The notes under the pieces were generated by a model. It was given only the letters and a program-made list of their open reading frames with translations. It was not told the DNA's origin and did not search any database. From CAVSEK01 sp963726975 (GTDB lineage: Bacteria > Actinomycetota > Actinomycetes > Mycobacteriales > SCTD01), in contig CAVSEK010000013.1 of the NCBI GenBank assembly GCA_963726975.1, positions 620,001 to 684,000 of the forward strand: a stretch of DNA of 64,000 bases. The letters run 5' to 3'. The position numbers were made by a program, and so were the translations under genes. Positions 8,717-16,965 of this stretch are shown here, piece by piece (the first letter of the stretch is position 1; each line of letters opens with the position of its first letter).

Positions 8717-10450
8717 CGGTTGTCCTGGGCCGTGCAGGACAGCTGCCCGGCGACGAGGTTGATGCCGGAGGCCCCGGTGCCGTCGCTGTCGCGGGTCGGC
8801 ACCGTGCTGAGCGCGATCGCCTTGAGGTCGACCTGGGCGCTCTGCACCACCTGCGTCCGAGCGAGGTCGCCGGAGGACCAGCTGCGCACGTAGTCGCCGA
8901 GCCACAGCGGCTTGCCCGACGGGTCGACCCCGATCTGCACGCCCCCGGTCGACGTGCCCTTGGTCAGCAGCGCCGGGGTGAGCGGGTCGCTCGCCTGGCC
9001 GCTGGCCACGGTGAGGACCGTCGGCGTGCTGCTGCCGTACGGCAGGTAGGAGACGGTGCCGCGGAAGACGGCGGAGGCCGCGCCGGTCACCCCGGCGTTC
9101 GCGGCGCAGTTGACGCCCGCGTACTGCAGCACGATCTGCACCACGCCGTCGGCGTTGAAGCCGGAGGCGCCGGCGAGGGGGAAGAGGTCGACCCGCCGCG
9201 TCGTCGCCGTCGCGCAGCTGGTGACCGCGTGCGTCGGGCCCGCGGTCGTGCCGATCCAGCCGGTGGCCGTCGCGAAACCGGCGCTGCTGTCGGTCGTCCC
9301 CGCAGCTGCGCAGCCCGCGGTCGACCCGCTGGCGCCGGTCTCGACGCTGCGCAGCAGCTGCGTGGGGCTGGCGCTCGTCGGCGGGCTGCTCGCGGACTGG
9401 ACCCCCAGCCGGACCAACCGCGACTGGGTGCTGCCGGTGGGCACGTTGCTCACCCAGAAGCCGCGGCTGCCCGGCGTCCCGCTCCTGACCACCGACGACG
9501 TCAGCGGCGCGGCGCTGCTGCCGACCTGCGGCACCCCGTTGCTCGCGCTGCCGGTCACGCCTGAGACCCGGGTCGGGCCGAAGCAGGCGAGGAGCGCCGA
9601 GCAGACCGGACCGTTCGAGGCCGCGCCGTTCACGGTGGTGAACGACGGCTGGTCGGCCGGCGCGTCGAGGTAGCCGGTCGCCTGCGTCGTGCTGGCGGCG
9701 CCGGAGGAGAGCACGGCCAGGGCGCCCTGCGCCTGCGCGGTCGCCGTCGCGCCGGTCGACAGCCCGGCGGTCGCGTTGAGCAGGCCGAGGTCGAGCTGCA
9801 GCGTCGTCGGGACGGCGGCATCGTCGACGGCCGTGTCGACGCTCAGCGGGCTGTCGCGGAAGCGGGAGACGATCTGCGGCAGGCCGGTGGCGGCGCTCGA
9901 GATCTGGGTCGTGGACGAGAACGACTTGGTGACACCGCTCTTCGACCAGGTCTCCGTGACGACGACGGAGAGCGTCTGGCTGGGCGGCACGTCACCGGTT
10001 GCCGACTGGCTGTCGTAGCTCGGCGGGGGCACGACCACGACGTTGTCCTGGTCGACGAACGTCGACGCTCACGGTCTCGGTGAAGCCGGGCAGGGCGAGC
10101 CCGGTCGACCCCGCGCCGGTCCGGGTGCAGGTGTAGGTGCCCGAGGAGTAGGAGCGGGTCGCGCAGGCGGCGTTGGTCTGCGTGCCGTTGGCGTCTCGGA
10201 AGTACGTGTCGAGCAGGTCGATGTAGGGACCGGCGGAGGTCGCCACGTGGAAGGGCAGGTTGCGCATCGTCTCGACGCGCAGCTGCAGCAGGTTCTTGGC
10301 CTGCGTGTTGAGCTTGCCGGTCTGCGTCGCGTCGATCGACTTGAGCATCAGCGGCGCCGTCGCGGCGGACGCCAGCCCGAAGATGAACATGGCGACCATG
10401 AGCTCGACGAGGGTGAAGCCGGCGTCGGCGGAGCGGTGGAAGCGCAGCAT
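8713..10450 (-). CDS. Large minor pilin-like protein, about 580 residues (one frameshift as sequenced)
   Basis: The N-terminus is MLRFHRSADAG|FTLVELMVAMFIFGLA, a clear class III prepilin leader with Glu5. The mature protein would be over 560 residues, far larger than ordinary minor pilins (150-250). The long extracellular region is Ser/Thr/Gly/Ala-rich with scattered cysteines (CSALLACFGP; STAGCAAAGTTDSS) and ends SGINLVAGQLSCTAQDNR. The frame breaks near 10068, between GFTETVSV and TFVDQDNVVVV. Size and composition suggest a tip adhesin or scaffold carried by the pilus; this is inference. It is coupled by GTGA to the following PilW-like gene and starts two bases after the FimT-like stop. Confidence 0.72.
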
Positions 10451-10452
10451 GC

Positions 10453-10971
10453 TCAGTTCCCCGTCGAGGTGACGCGGCCCGTGAGCCCGTCGACCGTGAT
10501 CGTGTAGGTCGAGCCGCCTCCCCCGCCGACCTTGACGCTGCCGCCGCTGGCGGAGCCCCGGGCGTAGAAGAGGGCGTACGAGGTGGTGGTGCCGTTGCGC
10601 TGCGTGAAGGCGACCGCCGAGAAGCCGGTCCTGCCGGGGGCGGCGTACGTGCCGGCGAGCGAGCCCGAGGTGCACGAGAAGCCGGCGGCGAGCGCCCCGC
10701 TGTCGGCGCCCGGCACCCGGTAGACCTTCCAGCTGGTCGTGGTCGCCCCGCCGAAGTCGACGCAGAAGGCGGTGTTCTCGGCGACGGCCCTCGACTGGAC
10801 CGTCCGCAGCTGCGTCACCGACTCGCGGTGCGCGCCCCGCGCCTGGAGCGTCTTCTGTGTCGCGCTGAAGCCCGCGGTCCCCATCGCGGCCAGGACCCCG
10901 AACAGCGCCATGGCGACGAGCAGCTCGACCATCGTGAAGCCCTGCTCCACGGAGTCGGCCGGGGGCCGCAC
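10453..10971 (-). CDS. FimT/GspH-like pseudopilin
   Basis: This small pseudopilin (172 residues) has cleavage motif VEQG|FTMVELLVAMALFGVLAAM and helix residues QLRTVQSRAVAENTAFCVDF, a pattern seen in FimT/GspH minor pilins. The C-terminal half has a Gly-rich loop (VKVGGGGGSTYTITVDG). I chose the GTG at 10971 because GGAG lies nine bases upstream; the GTG at 10950 has no visible ribosome site but would also give a working short leader. It is separated from the major pilin upstream by a strong hairpin and probably depends on readthrough or its own promoter. Confidence 0.75.
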   Translation of the reverse strand: MRPPADSVEQGFTMVELLVAMALFGVLAAMGTAGFSATQKTLQARGAHRESVTQLRTVQSRAVAENTAFCVDFGGATTTSWKVYRVPGADSGALAAGFSCTSGSLAGTYAAPGRTGFSAVAFTQRNGTTTSYALFYARGSASGGSVKVGGGGGSTYTITVDGLTGRVTSTGN

Positions 10972-11022
10972 AGCTCGTCGCTCCACACTTCTCGGTCGAC
11001 ATCGCGGCCGCTGGACTTGAAC

Positions 11023-11063
11023 GCGATGAGGGGCGGTCGACGTCGTCGACCGCCCCTCATCGC
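11023..11063 (-). terminator. Hairpin terminator after first major pilin gene
   Basis: A perfect 19-bp inverted repeat with a 3-base loop (arms GATGAGGGGCGGTCGAC and its complement, extended by GC pairs) begins eight bases past the pilin stop codon. There is no U-tract, as is common for actinobacterial intrinsic terminators. It would separate high pilin expression from the downstream minor pilin genes, with some readthrough. Confidence 0.75.
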
Positions 11064-11070
11064 ACATCAG

Positions 11071-11541
11071 CTAGCAGGAACCGGCGACCAGGGCCTGGGT
11101 CGCAGCGCCGGCCTTGCTGATCTTCCAGTTGGCGCCGCCCTTGGTGTTCTTCAGCTCGACGCAGTAGTCGCCATAGCTGGCCGGGGCCGTTGCAGGAGCA
11201 CCTTGAACGGTGGCCTTGACGAGCTCCACACCCGGAGACAGGTTGATGGCGCTCGCCGCGCCCGTCGCGGGCGTGATCTTGACCGGTCCGGCACCGGCAG
11301 CGCTGCCGTCAGCCGCCGTCACGGCCACGGAAGCCGGCTCGTCGACCAGCGCAGTGGCGATCTCCGTGGCGATCGACCGCAGGTCGCTCTTCTCGCTGGC
11401 CTCGTAGCCCTTGCTCTTCTGCGACAGGAACGCCGGGATGGCGATCGCGGCCAGGATGCCGATGATGATCATGACGACCAGGAGCTCGATGAGCGTGAAG
11501 CCGCCCTCGTTCTCCTGGGCCTTGCGGATGCGAGCCAGCAT
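11071..11541 (-). CDS. pilA: Major type IV pilin, copy 1
   Basis: This 156-residue prepilin starts ATG behind GGAGG. The leader MLARIRKAQENEGG precedes FTLIELLVVMIIIGILAAIA, a textbook class III/type IVa signal with Gly-1, Phe+1 and Glu+5. The stretch KSKGYEASEKSDLRSIATEIATAL continues the long N-terminal helix. The globular part contains YGDYCVELKNTKGGANWKI and a C-terminal Cys, giving one likely disulfide loop near the C-terminus. It is the downstream of two tandem paralogues, nearly identical through the helix and divergent in the head. A c-di-GMP-I riboswitch lies in its 5' leader and a hairpin terminator follows. Genes differing this way could encode alternative pilin subunits. Confidence 0.95.
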   Translation of the reverse strand: MLARIRKAQENEGGFTLIELLVVMIIIGILAAIAIPAFLSQKSKGYEASEKSDLRSIATEIATALVDEPASVAVTAADGSAAGAGPVKITPATGAASAINLSPGVELVKATVQGAPATAPASYGDYCVELKNTKGGANWKISKAGAATQALVAGSC

Positions 11542-11622
11542 TGCTGTGTCCTCCAGGACGGTGGGGTGAGAGCCGCGCGGTGGTGCTGGTGGTCCCTCGC
11601 GCGACCCCTCCGAAGAGGTGCC

Positions 11623-11701
11623 GGCCGAGGCGGCTGGGCTGACCACGTGGGTCCCCTGGCTTTGCGACCCCGCCTCGCGGCGGGTGTGCCCTTGCTTGGC
11701 C
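11623..11701 (-). ncRNA. c-di-GMP-I (GEMM-I) riboswitch upstream of pilin copy 1
   Basis: On the minus strand the leader contains AAGGGCACACC, a GCC-GCGA-GGC hairpin closed by a GNRA tetraloop, then GGGGTCGCAAAGCC. This is the conserved core of the GEMM-I aptamer (AGGGCAAACC ... ACGCAAAGCC). A second hairpin (GACC CACGT GGTC) and an AGCCCAGCCGCC segment follow, and outer GGCC/GGCC arms can close P1. Total length is about 79 nt, normal for the class. About 80 nt lie between the aptamer and the pilin ATG, enough for an expression platform; a CCTC-TTCG-GAGG hairpin sits there. Expected effect: c-di-GMP changes pilin expression; the sign cannot be read from sequence. Confidence 0.85.
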
Positions 11702-11774
11702 ATGCGGCTCGATGACACACGAGACATCGGTCGAGCTGGCGCGCCGCTGATTAGCCCGGACGGAGCAGCCGACA

Positions 11775-11817
11775 TGACTGAGGGCGGACGACCGGTGTGG
11801 TCGTCCGCCCTCCGTCA
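11775..11817 (-). terminator. Hairpin terminator after second major pilin gene
   Basis: A near-perfect 19-bp stem (arms TGACTGAGGGCGGACGACC and GGTCGTCCGCCCTCCGTCA, one mismatch) with a 5-base loop lies 13 bases past the pilin stop codon. It separates the two pilin units, so each riboswitch-pilin unit is probably its own transcript. Confidence 0.75.
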
Positions 11818-11830
11818 CAAGCGGGTCTTG

Positions 11831-12279
11831 CTACGGGCAGGCGGTGGTCGACAGGACCTGGCTGGCGGCGCCGGTCTTGCTGATCGACCAGTTCGAGCCG
11901 CCCTTGGTGCTGTTCAGCTCGACGCAGTAGTCGCCGTAGCTCTTGCCAGACGGGACGGGCGTGCCGATGACGGTCCCCTTGACGAGCTGTTGCTCGGGGA
12001 GAGGTTGATGCTGCTGGCACCGACGGAGACGGCAGCGCCGGCCGTGGCGCCGCCGCCGATGGTGAGGGACGCGGGCTCGTCGACGAGCTGGGTGGCGATC
12101 TCGGTGGCGATCGACCGCAGGTCGCTCTTCTCGCTGGCCTCGTAGCCCTTGCTCTTCTGCGACAGGAACGCCGGGATGGCGATCGCCGCGAGGATACCGA
12201 TGATGATCATGACGACCAGGAGCTCGATGAGCGTGAAGCCGCTCTCGTTCTCCTGGGCCTTGCGGATGCGAGCCAGCAT
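11831..12279 (-). CDS. pilA: Major type IV pilin, copy 2 (one frameshift as sequenced)
   Basis: This upstream paralogue of the neighbouring pilin is about 150 residues. It starts ATG behind GGAGG with leader MLARIRKAQENESG|FTLIELLVVM and the same helix through SIATEIAT. The head differs: LVDEPASLTIGGGATAGAAVSVG, then YGDYCVELNSTKGGSNWSI and a C-terminal STTACP with the second Cys. The frame is lost near 12000 after SINLSP; one missing base would give SPEQQLVKGTV, matching SPGVELVKATV of the other copy. A single deleted base in the read is more likely than a dead gene, because both flanks and the Cys pair are conserved. It has its own riboswitch leader and terminator. Confidence 0.88.
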
Positions 12280-12362
12280 GGGTGGTGTCCTCCAGGACGG
12301 GTTGAGGTGAGCCGCGCGGTGGTGCTGGTGGTCCCTCGCGCGACCCCTCGCAGGGAGGTGCC

Positions 12363-12446
12363 GGCCGAGGCAGCCAGGCGTGCCTGCAGGTGCAGGCCCC
12401 TTGGCTTTGCGACCCCGCCTCGCGGCGGGTGTGCCCTTGCTTGGCC
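12363..12446 (-). ncRNA. c-di-GMP-I (GEMM-I) riboswitch upstream of pilin copy 2
   Basis: The same aptamer core as in the other pilin leader is present: AAGGGCACACC, GCC-GCGA-GGC tetraloop hairpin, GGGGTCGCAAAGCC. The following hairpin differs in sequence but keeps its pairing (GCCTGCA CC TGCAGGC), which supports a selected RNA fold. GCCTGGCTGCC and terminal GGCC arms complete the aptamer at about 84 nt. About 83 nt separate it from the ATG. Confidence 0.85.
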
Positions 12447-12654
12447 TTGCGGCTCGTTGACCCTCGGACTTCGGAGCGGCTCGACGCCCACTTGAGGGTG
12501 AACCTGCGGCTGCGCGCCAGCGGCGGCAGCCGCGGTAGTCCGGAAGGACTAGGCCGGTGGCCCTTCCGGGGGATGGTTGCCTTAGGCTTCTGGTGCTCCC
12601 GCTCACACCGCGGGCTCGTCGACGCCGGACCACCACCGGCTGCTGGAGGTACTC
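12447..12654. promoter_or_regulatory. Divergent intergenic region between pilin unit and Asp-box gene
   Basis: About 200 bp with no convincing ORF must hold the minus-strand promoter for the pilin riboswitch transcript and the plus-strand promoter for the Asp-box protein. I see no confident -10/-35 pair. A short inverted repeat (TAGTCC GGAA GGACTA) at about 12537-12552 could be an operator. The plus-strand gene has GGAGGT just before its GTG. Confidence 0.35.
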
Positions 12655-14098
12655 GTGCACGTGCGCCCGAGGACGACCCGAGGCCGGGCAACGGCAGTTG
12701 CTGGGGCGGGCGTGCTGGCGCAGCCCTGCTCACTGTCGCCGCCGCCGAGGCCGGACCCGGCTCAGGCGGCCGCGGCCAGGCACGGCAAGGTCGGACCGCG
12801 ACGGCGACGCCCGCGGCCCGGCGTACGCCACCTACCCGGCGCCCGAGGGGCTCTCGAGCGACGTGCACAGCGCCGGGGAACCCTCGCTGGGCTACGACCG
12901 CAAGACCGACGCGGCGATGTACCAGGCGTCCTTCTCGACGCTGCGCGCGACCTTCGACGACAGCACCTCCCCGGCGACGGCCCGCTGGGCCGACGTCAGC
13001 GCCGACCTGAGCTCGGGCTGCCCGGCCGGCAGCGTCGTCAGCCTCGACCCGATCCTGGCCACGGAGCCGACCACGGGTCGCACCATCGAGTCGCAGCTGC
13101 TCGACGTGCGCGCCGCCGGCAGCCTGTCGTGCGTGACGGCCGATGCCGGGCAGAGCTGGACCACGAGCCAGGGCGGTGGCATCGACTCCGCGGTCGACCA
13201 CCAGACGCTCGGGTGGGGGCCGTACGCCCCCGGTCCGACGGCACTGCTGCAGACCTTCCCCAGCGAGCTCTACTACTGCTCGCAGGACATCGCGGACGCG
13301 AGCTGCTCGACGAGCAGCGACGGCGGCCTGACGTTCGGGCCCGCCCTGCCGATGTACAGCCTGCTCGACTGCGGCGGCCTGCACGGACACGTCAAGGTCG
13401 CCCCGGACGGCACCGCGTACGTCCCCAACAAGGACTGCAACGGCCACCCGGCGGTCGTCGTCTCGACCGACAACGGGCTGACCTGGACCATCCGCACGGT
13501 GCCGGCCGGCACCGTCGGCGCCAGCGACCCGTCGGTCGGCATCGGCCGTGACGGCACCGTCTACCTGGGCTGGAACGGCGCCGACAACCACACCTGGAGC
13601 GCGGTGTCGCACGACCGCGGCCAGCACTGGACCGCGCCGGTCGACCTCGGTGCCGCCCTCGGCCTGCGGAACACCGTCTTCCCGGCAGCGGTCGCGGGTG
13701 ACGCCGACCGGGCCGCCGTGGCCTTCCTCGGCACGACCACCCCGGGCAACTCCTCCGAGACCGACGTCTTCCAGGGCGTCTGGCAGCTGTACGTCTCGAC
13801 GACCACCGACGGCGGGGCGACCTGGACGACGGTGAACGCGACCGGCAGCGACCCCGTCCAGCGCGGCTCCATCTGCACCGACGGCACCACCTGCGGCAAC
13901 GACCGCAACCTGCTCGACTTCATCGACGCCGCCGTCGACGGGTCCGGTCGGGTGCTGGTGGGCTTCGCCGACGGCTGCACCGCGGCCTGCACGACGACCG
14001 CGGCGCCGACCGACACGACGCCCGGCTACCGCGACGCGTACGCGACGATCGCCCGGCAGAGCGCGGGTCCGCGGCTGTACGCCGCCGCCACGGGCTGA
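12655..14098 (+). CDS. Secreted Asp-box (BNR/sialidase-like) repeat protein (frameshifted N-terminus)
   Basis: The GTG start follows GGAGGT and opens with MHVRPRTTRGRATAVAGAGVLA, a signal-peptide start; the frame is disturbed two or three times between about 12720 and 12840 before continuing intact from TYPAPEGLSSDVHSAGEPSLGYD to the stop. The body shows repeated Asp-box motifs (S/T-x-D-x-G-x-T-W): DAGQSWTT, SSDGGLTF, STDNGLTW, SHDRGQHW, TTDGGATW, as in sialidase-type six-bladed beta-propellers. I see no clear FRIP motif or sialidase catalytic arginine triad, so enzymatic activity is unproven. Several Cys pairs fit an exported protein. It is the only plus-strand gene in the pilus cluster, back-to-back with the pilin promoter. 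Confidence 0.75.
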
Positions 14099-14114
14099 GG
14101 CTCCCCCGCACGCC

Positions 14115-14153
14115 CGACGGCCGGCCAGACCCTCGAGGTCCGACCGGCCGTCG
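14115..14153. terminator. Bidirectional hairpin terminator
   Basis: CGACGGCCGG and CCGGCCGTCG arms, with an inner GACC/GGTC pair, lie between the convergent stops of the Asp-box gene and pilC. The symmetry would end transcripts from both strands. Confidence 0.7.
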
Positions 14154-14162
14154 CGCGTCCGG

Positions 14163-15386
14163 CTACTTGATGACGTTCATCAGGCTGAAGATGGGCATGT
14201 AGAGCGCCACGATCATGCCACCGATGATCACGCCGAGGAAGGCGATCATGAGCGGCTCGATGAGCGCCGTGAGCGCTTCCGTCGTCGCCTCGACCTCCTG
14301 GTCGTAGAACTCCGAGATCTTGTGCAGCATCGCGTCGAGCGCGCCGGTGTCCTCGCCGACGCTCATCATCTGGACGACCATCGACGGGAAGACGTCGTGG
14401 TTCTCCAGCGGCCGGGCGAGCGCCTCGCCCTGCCGCACGCTGTCCTGCACGTCGGTGAGCGCCCGCTCGAGCACGACGTTGCCCGTCGTGGCCGCCACGA
14501 TCTCCAGCGCCTGCAGGATCGGCACGCCGCTCTGCATCATCGTCCCGAGGTTGCGGGAGAACCGGCTCAGCGCGATCTTCCGGTTGAGCATCCCGAAGAC
14601 CGGGAGCTTGAGCTTGAGCGGGTCCAGGACGTTGCGGACCTGCGGCTTCTTCTTCAGCTTGGGCCAGGTCATGACCAGCGCGACCATGCCGACGATCGCC
14701 AGCGGCACGACGATCTTCATCAGGCTCGACAGGAAGACGAGGAACCTCGTCGGCGCCGGCAGCTGCGCGTCGAACCCGTCGAACAGGCTCGCGAACACCG
14801 GGACGATGAACAGCAGCATCCCGGTGACGCCGAGGATCGCCATGACGAAGACGACGGCCGGGTAGGTCAGCGCAGCCTTGATCTTCCCCTTGAGCTTGAC
14901 CTCGGCCTCGTAGTTGACGGCGATCTGCAGCAGCGCCGCCTCGAGGAAGCCGCCCACCTCGCCGGCCCGGATCATGTTGACCATCAGCGGCGGGAACACG
15001 TCGTCGTGCTTGGCGAGCCCGGCCGACAGCGAGTTGCCGGTCTCGATCTCGTTGCGCACGTCGGCGAGCACCGCCGCGAACTTCTTGTTCTCGGTCTGCT
15101 CGACGAGGATCGTGAGGGCCCGCAGCAACGACAGTCCCGAGCTGATCATCGTCGCGAACTGCCGGGTGCAGAGGGCGAGCTCCTTGAGCTTCACCTTCTT
15201 GCCGAAGGACGGGAGCGTGATCTCCTTCTGCATGCCCGCGTTGGCCTGCACGATGGACAGCGGCGCGTAGCCCATCGTCTTGAGCTTGGTCGCGACCTGC
15301 GCCTGCGACTCGGCCTCGAGCTTGCCGGTCTTCATCGCTCCGCTCTTGTCGCGGACCTTGTACTCGAACGTCGCCGTGGCGCTCAT
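14163..15386 (-). CDS. pilC: Type IV pilus inner-membrane platform protein PilC
   Basis: PilC is the rotary platform on which PilB and PilT act. The 407-residue length is standard. It begins MSATATFEYKVRDKSGAMKTGKLEA, the usual PilC/GspF start. Two repeated T2SF domains follow, each with the FxRxLxxxxxSGxxLLxAL pattern (FATMISSGLSLLRALTILVEQ and FSRNLGTMMQSGVPILQALEIV). Three membrane spans are visible: VVFVMAILGVTGMLLFIVPVF, IVVPLAIVGMVALVMTW and MIAFLGVIIGGMIVALYMPIF. The ATG lies 11 bases after the pilT stop. Confidence 0.96.
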   Translation of the reverse strand: MSATATFEYKVRDKSGAMKTGKLEAESQAQVATKLKTMGYAPLSIVQANAGMQKEITLPSFGKKVKLKELALCTRQFATMISSGLSLLRALTILVEQTENKKFAAVLADVRNEIETGNSLSAGLAKHDDVFPPLMVNMIRAGEVGGFLEAALLQIAVNYEAEVKLKGKIKAALTYPAVVFVMAILGVTGMLLFIVPVFASLFDGFDAQLPAPTRFLVFLSSLMKIVVPLAIVGMVALVMTWPKLKKKPQVRNVLDPLKLKLPVFGMLNRKIALSRFSRNLGTMMQSGVPILQALEIVAATTGNVVLERALTDVQDSVRQGEALARPLENHDVFPSMVVQMMSVGEDTGALDAMLHKISEFYDQEVEATTEALTALIEPLMIAFLGVIIGGMIVALYMPIFSLMNVIK

Positions 15387-15397
15387 GCCCCCGCCTC

Positions 15398-16903
15398 TCA
15401 GACCCGGCCGCAGAGCCGGTTGAAGTCCTCGACGTGGTGGCACTTCTCCAGCGCCGCGTCGTAGGTGATGCGTCCCTGCTTGACGAGCTCGGCCAGGTGG
15501 CTGTCCATCGTCGACATCCCGTGCTTCGCGCCGGCCTGCAGCGCCGAGTAGATCTGGTGCGTCTTGCCCTCGCGGATGAGGTTGCGGATCGCCGGGGTCG
15601 CCACCATGACCTCGGTCGCGACGACCCGGCCCCTGCCGTCCGCCGTCTTGACGAGCTGCTGGCACACGACGCCCTGCAGGGCGCCGGAGAGCATGACGCG
15701 GACCTGCTGCTGCTGCGACGGGGGGAAGACGTCGATCATGCGGTCGATCGTCTGCGCGGCGTCCTGGGTGTGCAGCGTCGCCATGACCAGGTGACCGGTC
15801 TCGGCCGCCGTGAGCGCGATCTCGATGGTCTCGAGGTCGCGCAGCTCACCGACGAGGATGATGTCGGGGTCCTGCCGCAGCACGTGCTTGAGGGCGTTCT
15901 TGAACGACATCGTGTCCTCGCCCACCTCGCGCTGGTTGACCAGGCAGCGCTTGTGCTGGTGGAGGAACTCGATGGGGTCCTCGACGGTCATGATGTGGTC
16001 GTCGCGGGTGCGGTTGGCCAGGTCGACCACCGACGCCAGCGTCGTCGACTTGCCCGAGCCGGTCGGCCCGCAGACCAGCACGAACCCGCGCGGCAGGGTG
16101 GCGAAGTTGGCGACCGCCGGGGGCACGCCGAGGTCCTCGAGCTTCTTGATCTCGTACGGGATGACGCGGAACGCCGCGCCCACCGAGTCGCGCTGGCGGT
16201 ACACGTTGACGCGGAAGCGCGCCCGGCCGGGCAGGCTGTAGGCGAAGTCGAGCTCGAGGTGCTCCTCGTACTTCTCGCGCTGCTTCTGGCTGAGGATGGC
16301 GTACATCGTCTTCTGCACGACCTGCGGCAGGAGCTTGCCGCGTCCCTCGAGCGCCATGAGGCTGCCGTTGAGCCGTACGGTCGGCGGCGCCCCCACGCTC
16401 AGGTGCAGGTCCGAGGCGCCGAGGTCGAGCATCTCGAGGAGCAGGCCGGACAGGAAGCCGCTGTCCTCGGAGGTGTCCTCGGCGCCGACGCGCACGGTCT
16501 GCTCGGCCCGGGCCGCGGGGGCTGCCGGCGGCGCGGCCTGCGCCGGGACGAGCGGCGCGGGCGGCGCGGGCGGCGCGGGCGGCGGTACGGCCAGCGGTGC
16601 TGCGGCTGGTGCTGGTGCCGGCGCCGGCGCCGGGACGGGCGCGGTCACGGGCGGTGCCGGTGCGAGCGGTGCCGGTGCGACCGGCGTGGGGGCGAGCGGT
16701 GCGGGTGCGACCGGCGCGGGGGCCAGCGTCGGCGCCGCAGGCATCGGGGCCAGCGTCGGCGTCGCCGGCATCGGCGCGAGGGACGGCACCGTGACCGGCG
16801 CGCCGAACACCATGCCGGCCGCGGGCCCGTCGAGCGGCGGCAGCGGCGGCGCCGGCCGCAGCGGCGCGCTGAAGTAGCCGTCCAGGTCCGTCGGCTGGTC
16901 CAC
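15398..16903 (-). CDS. pilT: Pilus retraction ATPase PilT with Pro/Ala-rich N-terminal extension
   Basis: PilT is the hexameric ATPase that drives pilus retraction. From about residue 150 the protein is a canonical PilT: MLDLGASDLHLSVGAPPTVRLNG, Walker A GPTGSGKSTTLA, Asp box IMTVEDPIEFLH, Walker B DIILVGELRDLET, His box MATLHTQDAAQTIDRMID and the PilT-specific AIRNLIREGKTHQIYSALQ. The first 140 residues are an unusual low-complexity region of repeated APx, PAP and LAPMPA units. Ordinary PilT is about 350 residues; this one is 501. The GTG (MDQPTDLDGYF) has GAGGAGGGA upstream, supporting the long form. The extension may be a flexible tether or partner-binding arm. Confidence 0.95.
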   Translation of the reverse strand: MDQPTDLDGYFSAPLRPAPPLPPLDGPAAGMVFGAPVTVPSLAPMPATPTLAPMPAAPTLAPAPVAPAPLAPTPVAPAPLAPAPPVTAPVPAPAPAPAPAAAPLAVPPPAPPAPPAPLVPAQAAPPAAPAARAEQTVRVGAEDTSEDSGFLSGLLLEMLDLGASDLHLSVGAPPTVRLNGSLMALEGRGKLLPQVVQKTMYAILSQKQREKYEEHLELDFAYSLPGRARFRVNVYRQRDSVGAAFRVIPYEIKKLEDLGVPPAVANFATLPRGFVLVCGPTGSGKSTTLASVVDLANRTRDDHIMTVEDPIEFLHQHKRCLVNQREVGEDTMSFKNALKHVLRQDPDIILVGELRDLETIEIALTAAETGHLVMATLHTQDAAQTIDRMIDVFPPSQQQQVRVMLSGALQGVVCQQLVKTADGRGRVVATEVMVATPAIRNLIREGKTHQIYSALQAGAKHGMSTMDSHLAELVKQGRITYDAALEKCHHVEDFNRLCGRV

Positions 16904-16965
16904 GAGCGTCCCTCCTCGCCGCCGGGACGCCCGGCGGTGCTGCAGGGGCATCGACCGGTCGTCCG

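Noticed and set aside
11542..11775. N-terminal extension of pilin copy 1 reading through its leader
   Set aside because: The extra residues are the riboswitch translated; the ATG at 11541 has a GGAGG site and yields a correct prepilin leader.
16590..16800. GC-rich direct repeats as a mobile or regulatory element
   Set aside because: They are in frame with pilT and encode the Pro/Ala arm.
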